A stretch of DNA of 64,000 bases from Sandaracinaceae bacterium. Its GTDB lineage: Bacteria; Myxococcota_A; Polyangia; Polyangiales; Sandaracinaceae. Made by a program: the position numbers and the translations under genes. This document shows positions 49,480 through 57,931 of this stretch, piece after piece. Positions within the stretch are counted from its first letter, which is position 1; every line of letters starts with the position of its first letter. The notes under the pieces are model-generated. The model saw nothing but the letters and a program-made list of their open reading frames with translations. It ran no database searches and was not told the DNA's origin. The stretch lies in the NCBI GenBank assembly GCA_019637095.1, contig JAHBWG010000025.1, positions 1 to 64,000 of the forward strand, written 5' to 3'.

Positions 49480-50031
49480 ATGTCTGACGTGCAGGAAGCG
49501 GCGAGCGAGCCGACGTGGGTGCGAGAGGTCGAGCCGGCCACCGTCGAAGGGTCTCTGGCCCTCGCGCTGGAGCCCCAGCCGGACGAGGAGCCGCGGCGCC
49601 GTCGCCGTAGCCGTCGCAAGCGCCGCACGCGCGCGCGCGCGCGGACCATCTCGATCCGTCGCTTGAGCAAGACGGAGCTGAACCGCGGCAAGGTGCTCTA
49701 CCCGGAGGCCGACTACTGGAAGCCGCGGACGCGTGCGGACTGCGTCGACATGGAGCGGCCGTGCCCGTACGTCTCCTGCAAGTTCCACCTCTACATCGAC
49801 GTCCACCCCGTGCGCGGCGCGATCAAGGTGAACTTTCCGGACCTCGAGGTCTGGGAGATGACCGAGACGTGCGCGCTCGACGTCGCGGATCGCGGCGGCA
49901 TCACGCTCGAGGAGGTTGGCGAGATCATGAACCTGACCCGCGAGCGCGTGCGTCAGGTCGAGACGGCGGGCCTCGGCAAGCTCGAGGCGCTCCGCGACAT
50001 CAACCGGCTCAAGGACTACCTGGGCGAGTGA
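49480..50031 (+). CDS. Stand-alone sigma-70 region 4 protein with four cysteines
   Basis: 183 residues from the ATG at 49480, with a strong GGGAGGAA site. Arg-rich N-terminal part (residues 39-60, [12 protein letters not shown]), then a middle block [35 protein letters not shown] with C88, C95 and C100 and a fourth C131 in [13 protein letters not shown]. Last 45 residues are a sigma region 4 HTH ([30 protein letters not shown]), which binds -35 elements. Regions 2 and 3 are missing, so it cannot act as a full sigma factor. The four cysteines could hold Zn or an Fe-S cluster. It may act as an anti-sigma or promoter-binding adaptor. Confidence 0.8.
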   Translation: MSDVQEAASEPTWVREVEPATVEGSLALALEPQPDEEPRRRRRSRRKRRTRARARTISIRRLSKTELNRGKVLYPEADYWKPRTRADCVDMERPCPYVSCKFHLYIDVHPVRGAIKVNFPDLEVWEMTETCALDVADRGGITLEEVGEIMNLTRERVRQVETAGLGKLEALRDINRLKDYLGE

Positions 50032-50044
50032 TCCCGCGGGGGGA

Positions 50045-50377
50045 TCACTCCTCCTCCTCGCTCCGTCGGGGGCGCTTGCGCGTCCCCTCGATGGCGCCGA
50101 GCACGTCGCGCGTCAGGCGGCCGACCTCCTTGGTCAGCTCCTTCGCGAGGGGCTCCGCCGCGTCCCCGATCTGGCGGACTACCTTGCCGGCCTCCTTGGT
50201 GGCCGTCTTGACCGTCGGGTCCTTCTTCGCGCGCGTGAAGAGGATCGACGCGGCGTTCTTGAGGTGATCGATCGCCTCGAACAGCTCCTCCTTCGCGTCG
50301 CCCTCCTCGGCGTCCGCGCCGGTGGCGTCGACCTTCTTCGGCTCGCCCTGCTCGTCGTCCCCGCTCGGTTCCGTCAT
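50045..50377 (-). CDS. Small charged helical protein
   Basis: 110 residues from the ATG at 50377. Acidic and Lys-rich throughout, no cysteine, no signal or membrane segment. It opens with an acidic tract (MTEPSGDDEQGEPKKVDATGAD), then an amphipathic helix (FEAIDHLKNAASILFTRAKKDPTVKTATKEAGKVVRQIGDAAEPLAKELTKEVGRLTRDVL is one long helix in residues 33-93, shown here as residue range only for its length), and an Arg/Glu tail. It resembles phasin-like or apolipoprotein-like helices that bind lipid or protein surfaces. The gene ends 14 bp from the sigma-4 gene on the other strand. No family assigned. Confidence 0.6.
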   Translation of the reverse strand: MTEPSGDDEQGEPKKVDATGADAEEGDAKEELFEAIDHLKNAASILFTRAKKDPTVKTATKEAGKVVRQIGDAAEPLAKELTKEVGRLTRDVLGAIEGTRKRPRRSEEEE

Positions 50378-50385
50378 GGGCCCGA

Positions 50386-52461
50386 CTATGGGCACGCCGG
50401 GCGCCAGATCAACACCTCGTTGTTCCCCTCGCGGCATTCGAACACGAAGCCGCCCGCCTCCGTGTCGTCGTCGAGCACCGCCCAGTAGTCGACGACCTCG
50501 CCCGTCAGCACGGTCTCGAAGTAGACGGTCTCCGAGTCGCCGCGCGGTTCCAAGGTGCGCGTCGTCTCCGTCTGGCCGATCCGGTCGCGCCGCGCCGGCA
50601 CGTCGCGGTAGAAGCCGACGACGACGCCCGCGCCGACGCGCTCGAGCCCGTAGTTGGCCACGTCGATCTCGAAGCGGACGCGCCCCTCGCCGAGGCACTC
50701 GTAGCGACCGCGCCCGCCCCAGAGGTCCGGGACGGAGAGGACGTCGCCCCCTTCGCGCAGGTTCTCGCGGAACGAGTTCTGCGTCTCCCACCAGCGCGGA
50801 TCGGGGGGCGGGATCGAGCCGTCCTCGTTGACGCCGGTGATGTGGTAGGCGTGCTGGTTCCAGATGCGGCGCGCGCCGACCCAGGTCCCGCGCGGCTCGC
50901 CCCAGATCTCGACGCCGGGCTCGGTCCAGAAGTCGCGGATGAAGAACGCCTCGGCGTTCGCGCTGAAGATCACCTCCGCCTCTCCATCGTTGTCGACGTC
51001 GGCGACGATCGGGTTCTCCGTCCGCGTCCGCGAGCTGTTGCGCTGCTCGAACAGCACGCGGCCGTTCGTCCCGGAGTAGATGCGGAAGTAGAACTGATCG
51101 TTGTAGACGACCTCGGCGCGGCCGTCGCCGTTGAAGTCGAACACGATCGAGCCGGTGCCGCTCGACGAGTCGTCGCCGGCCGGCGTGCTCCAGAGCAGGC
51201 CCTCGGCCGCGCAGCCGCGCGGCCGGTCGTACGCCATGCAGTCGAGATCGTAGACGCCGTACGCGGCGCCGTGCGCGATGCCGATCTCCGGGCGTCCGTC
51301 CCCGTCGAAGTCGGAGATGGTCGGCGCGCCGCCGACGCCGACCCCCGTGCGCCCTTCGATCACGCGCGAGTAGAGGATCGCGCCCGTCGCGCCCGACAGG
51401 ATGTAGAGGTAGCCCGTGGACGAGAGCGCGACCTCCGGCCCCGGGCTCGACGGGATGATGTCCGCGACCGCGCAGAGCCCATCGCCGAGCGCCGTCTGGT
51501 TCCAGTAGATGCTGCCGTCGGCGCGGAACGCGGTCCGCCCGGCGATGACCTCCTCGACGCCGTCTCCGTCGAGGTCCGCGGCGCACGCGATCGGGCCGAG
51601 GAACTGGTTCGTCCCCCGCGTCGTCGTCGCGGCGTCACCCACCCACAGGCGGTCGCCGGTGCGTCCATCGAGGACGTTGCGGCCGGCGATGACCTCGACG
51701 ATGCCGTCACCCTCGAGGTCGGTGATCGTGATGGCGGTCCCGATCGTCCGCTCCCACCGCTCACCGCGGTCGCGCACGGTGGGGAAGGGCGAGTGCCAGA
51801 GGAGGGTCCCGTCGTGGCGGATCGCGTAGGTCCCGTCGAACACGCCCATCGCGACGAAGTCGACGTAGCCGTCGCCGTCGACGTCACCTGCCGCGACGTT
51901 GCCCGTCGCCTCGAACACGCCCGGCTCGGGCTCCGGCGGGTAGCTCACCGTCTCGCGCGTGCGCGGGTTCCAGATCCGGAGGATGCCGCGCTCCTGCCGC
52001 GCCAGCGTCGCGTAGCTGATGAAGCTGACCACCGAATCGGCGACGCCGTCGAAGGGGTCCGGGTCGACCGCCACGGGCGTCGCGCACACGTGGACCGAGG
52101 ACGAGTGCGCGAGGTTGGAGCGGTCGTCGGGCCAGCGCGTCTCGAGCCGCGGGCGGCGGAACGGGGGCGGATCGATCCGGCACGTCTCGGGGTCGGGCGG
52201 GGGGCCGAGCGGCGGCTCCGCGTCGCGGCCCATGCTGGTGCCGGCGTCGTACCCGGCGTCCCACCCCCCGTCGACGCCGGCGTCGAGGCTCGCGTCTGGG
52301 CCGGCGTCGAACGGCGTGAACGAGCCGGCGTCGGTCCCCGGCGTCCCGCTGTCGCCGTCGGTCGCGGGGCCGGAGCCGTGGAGGAGATAGCAGCCGCCGA
52401 GCCCGGCGGCGCTGGCCATCGCCTGCGCGACGACGACCACGATGCGTGCGAGGGTTCTCAC
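50386..52461 (-). CDS. FG-GAP/VCBS-repeat lipoprotein
   Basis: 691 residues from a GTG at 52461. Signal peptide with C at LGGC, then the DAG-rich linker (SFTPFDAGPDASLDAGVDGGWDAGYDAG). From about residue 120 to 520 the chain has FG-GAP-type repeats with calcium-binding loops of the form GDVDGDGYVDFV, ITDLEGDGIVEVI, AADLDGDGVEEVI, SDFDGDGRPEIGI, FDFNGDGRAEVVY, ADVDNDGEAEVIF, i.e. a seven-bladed integrin-like propeller. The last 170 residues form a separate beta domain (FEIDVANYGLERVGAGVVVGF). Binding of Ca2+ and a surface role are inferred from the repeat type. It is divergent from no close gene; its start is 131 bp from the FAH gene stop. Confidence 0.85.
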   Translation of the reverse strand: MRTLARIVVVVAQAMASAAGLGGCYLLHGSGPATDGDSGTPGTDAGSFTPFDAGPDASLDAGVDGGWDAGYDAGTSMGRDAEPPLGPPPDPETCRIDPPPFRRPRLETRWPDDRSNLAHSSSVHVCATPVAVDPDPFDGVADSVVSFISYATLARQERGILRIWNPRTRETVSYPPEPEPGVFEATGNVAAGDVDGDGYVDFVAMGVFDGTYAIRHDGTLLWHSPFPTVRDRGERWERTIGTAITITDLEGDGIVEVIAGRNVLDGRTGDRLWVGDAATTTRGTNQFLGPIACAADLDGDGVEEVIAGRTAFRADGSIYWNQTALGDGLCAVADIIPSSPGPEVALSSTGYLYILSGATGAILYSRVIEGRTGVGVGGAPTISDFDGDGRPEIGIAHGAAYGVYDLDCMAYDRPRGCAAEGLLWSTPAGDDSSSGTGSIVFDFNGDGRAEVVYNDQFYFRIYSGTNGRVLFEQRNSSRTRTENPIVADVDNDGEAEVIFSANAEAFFIRDFWTEPGVEIWGEPRGTWVGARRIWNQHAYHITGVNEDGSIPPPDPRWWETQNSFRENLREGGDVLSVPDLWGGRGRYECLGEGRVRFEIDVANYGLERVGAGVVVGFYRDVPARRDRIGQTETTRTLEPRGDSETVYFETVLTGEVVDYWAVLDDDTEAGGFVFECREGNNEVLIWRPACP

Positions 52462-52592
52462 AAGCCTCTCGGGGAAGGGGGGTCGCCCGCGGACACTCAA
52501 TGCGTGTGCCAGCGGCGCTTCCGTGTCTTTGCCCCAGAACACCGCGGGATCAAGCCGGCACCCGGCCTCCGGCGCCCGGTCCGTCAGCTTTC

Positions 52593-53345
52593 TTACGCCA
52601 CGACGCTTGCGGCGACGCGGTTCGCGAGCACGCCGACGCCTGCGATCTCGACCTCGACCTGCTGCCCGCCGGTGAGCGGGCCGACCCCTTCGGGGGTCCC
52701 GGTGAGGATCACGTCCCCGGGCTCGAGGGTCATGACCCCGCTCGCGTAGGCGACGAGGTGCGCGATGGAAAAGAGCATGCGGTCGGTGCGCGCGCGCTGG
52801 CGGACCTCGCCATCGACGCGGGTGACGAGCTCGAGGGCGTCGAGCGGTGGCGGCTCGGTCTCGATCCACGGGCCGATCGGGCAGAAGGTGTCGAACCCCT
52901 TCGCGCGCGTGAACTGCACGTCGCGTTGCTGGAGATCGCGCGCCGTCACGTCGTTGGCGCAGGTGATCCCGAAGACGTACGCGGCCGCATCCGCCTCGCG
53001 GATGCGGCGCCCGCGCCGGCCGATCACGACGGCGACCTCGCCCTCGAAGTCGACGCGCGCGCTCTCGGGCGGCAGCTCGATCACGCCGCCCGGCGCGAGC
53101 AGGGAGCTCGGCGGCTTGAGGAACAAGAGCGGCTCGGTCGGGACCGCGTGGCCGAGCTCCTCGGCATGGGCGCGGTAGTTCCGGCCGATGCAAATGATCT
53201 TGCTCGGCGCGACCGGCGCCTCGAGCGCCGCCGCGAGGAGGGTCTCGCCGGTCTCGCGGCCGCCGAGCCAGGGCGGTGCGTCGAGGCGGTGGGAGAGCTC
53301 GCCGTCGAGGCGAGCCCAGCCGCGCGCGGTGCGGGCGATGCGCAT
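52593..53345 (-). CDS. Fumarylacetoacetate-hydrolase family protein
   Basis: 250 residues. FAH C-terminal-domain fold: KIICIGRNYRAHAEELG, then FLKPPSSLLAPG, the metal ligands in DFEGEVAVVIGRR (first two glutamates), GITCANDVTARDLQ (aspartate) and the closing motif VILTGTPEGVGPLTGGQQVEVEI. Members cleave or decarboxylate beta-keto acids such as acylpyruvates, or isomerise 5-carboxymethyl-2-hydroxymuconate. The ligands are intact. No pathway genes are adjacent, so the substrate is not clear; acylpyruvase/oxaloacetate decarboxylase is the most common type. The start lies 18 bp from the inverted-repeat element at 53363. Confidence 0.9.
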   Translation of the reverse strand: MRIARTARGWARLDGELSHRLDAPPWLGGRETGETLLAAALEAPVAPSKIICIGRNYRAHAEELGHAVPTEPLLFLKPPSSLLAPGGVIELPPESARVDFEGEVAVVIGRRGRRIREADAAAYVFGITCANDVTARDLQQRDVQFTRAKGFDTFCPIGPWIETEPPPLDALELVTRVDGEVRQRARTDRMLFSIAHLVAYASGVMTLEPGDVILTGTPEGVGPLTGGQQVEVEIAGVGVLANRVAASVVA

Positions 53346-53362
53346 GGGGGGGAGGATATCTC

Positions 53363-53518
53363 AAGGCCTGTCGATGAATCTCCCGTCGCCCCGCGGCCGA
53401 TGCGGGCCCATCCGCGGCGTTGCCGCTCGTCGCCGTGCTTTTCGCACGACTCCTCGCGTCGCCTTGCGGCTGGACCCACCTCGACCCCGGTGCTCGGTCC
53501 GATTCATCGACAGGCCTT
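53363..53518. repeat. 156-bp imperfect palindrome with perfect 18-bp ends (copy A)
   Basis: The ends AAGGCCTGTCGATGAATC (53363-53380) and GATTCATCGACAGGCCTT (53501-53518) are perfect inverted repeats. The middle is also partly palindromic, centred on CGTGC-TTTTC-GCACG. It lies in the gap between two genes and includes the last base of the downstream gene stop codon. The first 12 bases of the arm recur, slightly changed, in the elements at 55253 and 59154. Confidence 0.8.
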
Positions 53519-54744
53519 CAGCGCTGCACGATGACGACGCGCGTGTCGTCGTCGAGCAGGATCGCGCCGCTCTCGCCCCCGCACGCCCAGCACGTGGTCC
53601 AGAGCAGCTCGCGGCGCTGGCCGGGCGTGCGAAGCACCGCGATGGGGGTGTCGCGCTCGTCGAAGAGGAAGCTCGCGGCGTGGTGGAACGCGCCGTCCGG
53701 CGTGGGGTAGAGCGCCGCGAGCAGCCCGACGCCGCCGCTCTGTCCGGACACGATCCAGACCTCCTCGCCCGTCGTGGGCGACCACGCGAACGGCCCGGGC
53801 GCGACGCTCCAGGCAACCGTCTCGGGGCTCGCGCCGCCGCGGGCGAGCGCGCGCGCCGCGACCTGCTCCGTGTGAGGTGCGAACTCGCCCGCGTAGCGCG
53901 CGAGCTCGGGCACGGCGGCGAGGATCTCGCGCCACCGATCCGTCTCGAGCGCCAGGTCGCGGAAGGTGCGGCGGACGCCGACGTCGGGGTACGAGAGCGC
54001 GGGCGGCTCGCCGCCGCAGCATCGGAACGCGAGCGGACGCGGCGGCGCGTTCGGATCGGTGGCGTGGCGGCTGCCGCAGCGGTGGGCCGCCTCGGAGTGC
54101 TCGGGGCGGCCGCCGCGTGCGACCGCGGTGCGGGCCAGGTGTGCGAGTCGCTCGTCGGCGTCGGAGGCGGTCCACTCCGGCGCGCGGACCCCGAGGTCGA
54201 ACACGCCGGTGGACGACGGACACGCGGTCGGCGACGCCACGCACGCCGCGAGGTCGAGCGCATCGCCGGTCGCGAAGGGCTCGTCGGTGTCGCCGCGGCA
54301 CGCCCGCTCCCACTCGAGCTCGTGGCAGAGGCGACGGCCGCGAGCCTCACACGCGCGCGCCGCTTCGGCCCGCGTCGCGACCAGCTCGGCGGGCCGCGCG
54401 GGATCGTTCGGGAAGGGGAGCGCGTCCACGTCGAAGCCGGCCACCTCGACGGCCACCAGGTCCGCCTCGGCTGCCGGGTTGCGCCCGGGCCAGCCGGGGC
54501 GGCTCCCGACGCGGAGCGTCCCGGCCGCGATCGCGACGACGTCGCCGGCGTGAGGAGCGGGCGGGCGCGGGCGAGCCGCCGCTTGGGGCGGCGCCGTCGC
54601 CGCGGCCTCCCACGCCTGCGGGGGAGCCGAGGGCGCGGCCGCCGCGGGCTCCTGCTCGATCCGTCCGGGCGCCCCGGCGTCGAGTGCTGGGGGCGGCTCG
54701 GCGCAGGCGACGAGCAGGACGAGGAGCGGGGCGGTCCGAGGCAC
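53518..54744 (-). CDS. FGE-fold (sulfatase-modifying-factor-like) lipoprotein
   Basis: 408 residues from a GTG at 54744. Signal peptide with lipobox LVAC (VLLVACAEP). After a Pro/Ala linker comes a formylglycine-generating-enzyme-type domain (residues 65-245): MA-type opening VAIAAGTLRVGSRPGWPG, ATRAEAARACEARGRRLCHELEWERACRG, a degenerate GVFDLGVRAPEWTAS where GNVWEW would be, and RGGRPEHSEAAHRCGSRHA with FRCCGG. The catalytic CxxxGNVWEW motif is lost, so it is unlikely to make formylglycine. The last 150 residues are beta-rich and end in a Cys pair (CWACGGESGAIL). A sensing or scaffold role is possible. Confidence 0.75.
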   Translation of the reverse strand: MPRTAPLLVLLVACAEPPPALDAGAPGRIEQEPAAAAPSAPPQAWEAAATAPPQAAARPRPPAPHAGDVVAIAAGTLRVGSRPGWPGRNPAAEADLVAVEVAGFDVDALPFPNDPARPAELVATRAEAARACEARGRRLCHELEWERACRGDTDEPFATGDALDLAACVASPTACPSSTGVFDLGVRAPEWTASDADERLAHLARTAVARGGRPEHSEAAHRCGSRHATDPNAPPRPLAFRCCGGEPPALSYPDVGVRRTFRDLALETDRWREILAAVPELARYAGEFAPHTEQVAARALARGGASPETVAWSVAPGPFAWSPTTGEEVWIVSGQSGGVGLLAALYPTPDGAFHHAASFLFDERDTPIAVLRTPGQRRELLWTTCWACGGESGAILLDDDTRVVIVQR

Positions 54745-54821
54745 CTCGCGACGGTATCGACGGGGCGCCGGGGGTCAACTTTTCGCGTGCGCCACGCCCG
54801 CGCGCGACCCACGATGGACGC

Positions 54822-55203
54822 GTCGGAGCGGCCCAGGTGGTCGCCGGCTCGCCTCCGGGCGAGCGGGAGGAAAGTCCGAGCTCCACAGGGCAGGATGCCA
54901 GCTAACGGCTGGTAGGGGTGACCCTCAGGAAAGTGCCACAGAGAGTAGACCGCCGCGGCGCGCGAGCCCCGCGGTAAGGGTGAAAGGGTGAGGTAAGAGC
55001 TCACCGGGCCGGCGGTGACGTCGGTCGCACGGCAAACCCCATCCGGAGCAAGACCGAATAGGGAAGCGTTCGAGGGCGGCCCGCCCGAGCTTCTGGGTTG
55101 TGTCGCTCGAGATGCGCGGCAACGCGCATCCTAGATGAATGATCACCGCCCGCGACCCCGGCGACGGACGCGGGAACAGAACTCGGCTTATGGTCCCTCC
55201 GAC
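54822..55203 (+). ncRNA. rnpB: RNase P RNA (type A)
   Basis: About 382 nt. All universal blocks are present and in order: GAGGAAAGTCCGAGCTCC, ACAGGGCAGGATGCCAGC with CTAACGGCTGG, GTGACCCTCAGGAAAGTGCCACAGAGAGTAGACCGCC (residue block 54919-54955), GGTAAGGGTGAAAGG, ACGGCAAACCCC, GGAGCAAGACCGAATAGGG, TCCTAGATGAATGATCACC and ACAGAACTCGGCTTAT. The P1 helix can be paired between GTCGGAG at 54822 and CTCCGAC at 55197-55203. It is the catalytic RNA that cuts tRNA 5' leaders. It lies between the FGE-like gene and an unrelated gene and is transcribed alone. Confidence 0.96.
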
Positions 55204-55208
55204 CCGGC

Positions 55209-55230
55209 GGCGTCTCGCTCGCGAGACGCC
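55209..55230 (+). terminator. Hairpin behind rnpB
   Basis: Ten-bp perfect stem GGCGTCTCGC/GCGAGACGCC with a 2-nt loop, six bases after the end of the RNase P RNA, followed by GTTGGCATTT. A Rho-independent terminator with a weak U-run. Confidence 0.65.
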
Positions 55231-55252
55231 GTTGGCATTTCCGAGGCCTATC

Positions 55253-55362
55253 AAAGGCTGTCGATGAGTCGAGCCATCGAGCGCCGGCGCCATCGAGGCC
55301 AGCCCGTCGCGCAGCGACGGGCGTCGGCCGAGGGGGCCCATCGTTGGAACCTGCTCCTCCGC
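55253..55362 (+). repeat. Interspersed repeat, copy B
   Basis: About 110 bp starting AAAGGCTGTCGATGAGTC, containing TCGCGCAGCGACGG (55307-55320) and CCCATCGTTGGAAC (55337-55350) and ending TGCTCCTCCG. Copy C at 59154-59248 is its inverted counterpart with the same blocks in the same order. It fills the space between the rnpB terminator and the end of the convergent gene at 55367. Confidence 0.75.
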
Positions 55363-55366
55363 CAGC

Positions 55367-56014
55367 TCAGCCGCGACGCGCCCAGCCGGCGCTGAGGATG
55401 TCGCGGTCGTGGAGCGCCTCGACGCGGTAGAGGTGCTTGGCGCGGATGCTCGTGAAGCGGTCGAGGCGCATGCGCATGCGCAAGAGCCCGTCGAGGATCG
55501 GCGCGCGGTCGCCGTCGAGCGGTGTGATCGCGTCGAGCAGCGCCGCGAGCGGCTCGTGCGTCTCGGGCGGGTGGAACACGAGCCCCGGGCTCAGGTGCAG
55601 CGCGTCGAGCGCGAGGATGCGGCCGTCGAAGGTGTCCCCGACGGCGAGGGCGGGGCCGAGCACCTCGAACCGGCCGCCGCAGAGCCGATCGTCGAGCGCG
55701 AGCGTCGCCCCGTCCGCGCCGACCTCGCGCACCGTGTAGAGGCTCCGCGCGCTCCGAGCGCACGCGCGCGCGAGCGCCCGGTCCTCGGGCGACGGACGGG
55801 CCTGTGCCTCGAGCCATCGCTCGGCGCCGCCGTGGTCGCAGAGGTACCACTCGAAGAAGGCGCGGATGCGCTCTTCGTACCAAGGGTCGCCCACCTCGAA
55901 GGCGCCGGTGCGCTGGTGGAACACTTCGCGCGCGCGGTCGAGCGCGTCGCCGCCCCGGCCGGTCAGGTCGCCGATCCAGAGCTCGATCCGTCGATCGTCG
56001 AGCACAGCGGGCAC
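55367..56014 (-). CDS. Hypothetical protein
   Basis: 215 residues from the GTG at 56014. A longer frame to 56122 would overlap the YbjN-like gene. No signal or membrane segment. It is a mixed protein with an N-terminal helical part (IELWIGDLTGRGGDALDRAREVFHQR), an aromatic block (DPWYEERIRAFFEWYLCD), and a beta-rich block (GGRFEVLGPALAVGDTFDGRILAL). HPPETHEPLAALLDAI and DGLLRMRMRLDRF end it. Probably cytoplasmic. I do not recognise the family. Similar composition is common among myxobacterial proteins of unknown function. Confidence 0.6.
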   Translation of the reverse strand: MPAVLDDRRIELWIGDLTGRGGDALDRAREVFHQRTGAFEVGDPWYEERIRAFFEWYLCDHGGAERWLEAQARPSPEDRALARACARSARSLYTVREVGADGATLALDDRLCGGRFEVLGPALAVGDTFDGRILALDALHLSPGLVFHPPETHEPLAALLDAITPLDGDRAPILDGLLRMRMRLDRFTSIRAKHLYRVEALHDRDILSAGWARRG

Positions 56015-56060
56015 CTTGTACCTTGACAGGGCGCGAGGGCGCGGCGGAAAACGGTCGGCG

Positions 56061-56525
56061 ATGTCGACGGACGAGGCCAAGCGGGAGGTGGAGCGGGCGA
56101 GCGCGCTCGTCGAACAGACCATCCGAGCGCTCGGGATCGACCCGACCTCGAGTCGGCGGGATCGGGACGGGCACGTGGTCTACGCCCTGCGTCGCGGCAG
56201 CGCGCGCATCCTGATCGCGATCCACGCGCCGAGCGGCGAGCTCACCGAGGGCCGCATCCGCGTGGTCGCGCCGGTCGTGGTGCTGCCCGCCGCGGATCGC
56301 CAGCTCGAGCTCCTGCGCCACCTCCTCACCGCCAACGCGACCGACCTCGTCGGCGCCGCGTTCGCGATCAGCGGGGACGACGTGGTCGTGGTCGCCGAGC
56401 GCGCGCTCCGCGACCTCGACGCCTCGGAGGTCGACGCGATGGTCCGCAACGTCGGCCGCGTCGCCGACCGCTACGACGACGAGCTCTCGACGGCGTTCTC
56501 GCTCAAGCGCTCGAGCGACGCCTGA
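56061..56525 (+). CDS. YbjN-family protein
   Basis: 154 residues from the ATG at 56061 (MSTDEAKREVERASALVEQ). The pattern is that of the YbjN / type III secretion chaperone-like fold: a first helix, ALRRGSARILIAIHAPSG and RIRVVAPVVVLPA strands, a helix (ADRQLELLRHLLTANAT), then AFAISGDDVVVVAERALRDLDASEVDAMVRNV. Cytoplasmic, no signal peptide. Eleven bp before the barrel gene, so it is in the same operon as the barrel and the 13-haem cytochrome. Compare the other YbjN-like gene at 1661-2119, only distantly similar in sequence. Confidence 0.75.
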   Translation: MSTDEAKREVERASALVEQTIRALGIDPTSSRRDRDGHVVYALRRGSARILIAIHAPSGELTEGRIRVVAPVVVLPAADRQLELLRHLLTANATDLVGAAFAISGDDVVVVAERALRDLDASEVDAMVRNVGRVADRYDDELSTAFSLKRSSDA

Positions 56526-56536
56526 GCAGGACTGCG

Positions 56537-57931
56537 ATGAGCCGGCTCGTCCGGGGCTCGGCCTTCGCGCTCACGCTCTCGCTCGCCACGCCGGCCGCTG
56601 CCTTCGACGTGCGGATCGACAGCGACACGAGCTTCCAGGTCTACGAGGTGCGCTCGCCGGGCGCCCGCGCGTTCATGGCGCGGCGCAGGCTGCTCTCCCA
56701 CCTCGCGCTCACCGTCGGACAGGACCTGACGGAGCGCCGCGACGATGGGACCGCGATCCGCTTCGCCGCCGGCGCGCAGCTGCGCCTCGAGCAGGAGTTC
56801 GGCGAGACGTGCCTGGTCGACCGCGATCTCTGCGTCCGCGCGACCGACGCCGAGGACCCGGGCGCGTGGCAGCCGCTGGCCGCCGACACGCGCCTCGACG
56901 TCCCTGCGGTCTGGGCAGAGATCTCGGGGCTCCCGCTCGGGACCTCGGCCCGCGTGGGCCGCCAGCTCGTGCTCGACGCGCTCGGCTTCGCGCGCTTCGA
57001 CGGCGCGTCCGCGCGGGTCATGCCCGCGTCGTGGATCCGCGTCGAGGCGCTCGCGGGGTGGCTCGTCCGCGGGACGACGATCGCGGGGACGGCGCGATCG
57101 GATCCGCAAGGCGCGTTGCGATTGGCGAGCGCCGTCGACGTGCCCTGGGCGGAGCCCGGCGTCGACAGCTGGGTGGCCGGCGCGAGCGTCGCGGGTGGGC
57201 CGGGCCGGGCGCTCCAGGCGTCGGCGACGTTCCGCCACGCGTGGGAGCCAGGCGGCGCGGTGATCTCGCGGCTCGGCGGCGCGCTCTCGTCGCAGCCGCT
57301 CTCGTGGCTGCGCCTCGACGCGGTCGGCGTGTGGGACTTCCTCACCGCGGAGCTCATCGAGGCGTCGGCGCGTACGAGCCTCGGGGACGGTCCGCTACGC
57401 GTGCACGCCGGCGCCTCGAGGCACGTCCCGCGGTTCGACCCGGGCACGATCTGGGCGTGGTTCGCCGTCGCGCCGATCGCGCAAGCGGAGTTGTCGGTCG
57501 ACTGGACGGTGACGGCGGACTTCGCGATGGGCGGCGCCCTGCGCGGGCGGCACGCGGAGCTCGGCGATCGGCAGACGGACGACCTCGACGGAGGCCTCGA
57601 CGGCTGGGTGCGCGGGCGCTGGGAGGGCTTCGAGCTCAGCGTCTCGGGGTTCGGCTGGTCCGGCGCCCTCGGCCCGCTCGCCGGCGTCTCGCTCGACGTG
57701 CGCCGCCGCTTCTTCGGGTTCATCGAGATCGCGCTCGACGTCTCGGTGTGGCACTTCGACGACCCGAACCGAGCGGACCTCTACGGCGCGGTGGTCTCCG
57801 AGGTGCTCGAGGCGCGCTTCCGCGTCACGAACGAGGTGCTCGTGGTGGCGGAGGTCCAACACGCGGCGAGCCGGGTCATCGGGCATCGCTTCCGCGGCGT
57901 GCTCGCCTTGCGAGTGGAGACGTGGCGGTGA
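56537..57931 (+). CDS. Predicted outer-membrane beta-barrel protein
   Basis: 464 residues. Signal peptide (SAFALTLSLATPAAA, cut before FDVRI). The remainder is built from amphipathic strands of 8-12 residues ending in aromatic girdles, such as LSHLALTVGQDL, AQLRLEQEFG, ARVGRQLVLDAL, WIRVEALAGWLVRG, ASATFRHAWEPGG, WLRLDAVGVWDFL and FIEIALDVSVWHF; the end VLALRVETWR lacks a final Phe but has Trp next to last. Two cysteines (ETCLVDRDLC) lie in a loop. Its stop overlaps the start of a 13-haem cytochrome (GTGA). The pair resembles porin-cytochrome conduits. That is context-based; the barrel call itself comes from strand pattern only. Confidence 0.65.
   Translation: MSRLVRGSAFALTLSLATPAAAFDVRIDSDTSFQVYEVRSPGARAFMARRRLLSHLALTVGQDLTERRDDGTAIRFAAGAQLRLEQEFGETCLVDRDLCVRATDAEDPGAWQPLAADTRLDVPAVWAEISGLPLGTSARVGRQLVLDALGFARFDGASARVMPASWIRVEALAGWLVRGTTIAGTARSDPQGALRLASAVDVPWAEPGVDSWVAGASVAGGPGRALQASATFRHAWEPGGAVISRLGGALSSQPLSWLRLDAVGVWDFLTAELIEASARTSLGDGPLRVHAGASRHVPRFDPGTIWAWFAVAPIAQAELSVDWTVTADFAMGGALRGRHAELGDRQTDDLDGGLDGWVRGRWEGFELSVSGFGWSGALGPLAGVSLDVRRRFFGFIEIALDVSVWHFDDPNRADLYGAVVSEVLEARFRVTNEVLVVAEVQHAASRVIGHRFRGVLALRVETWR

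Noticed and set aside
49480-50031. Complete sigma factor
   Set aside because: Only region 4 is present; no region 2 sequence is found before it.
53518-54744. Active formylglycine-generating enzyme
   Set aside because: The GNVWEW-type motif and its cysteine are lost, so only the fold is claimed.
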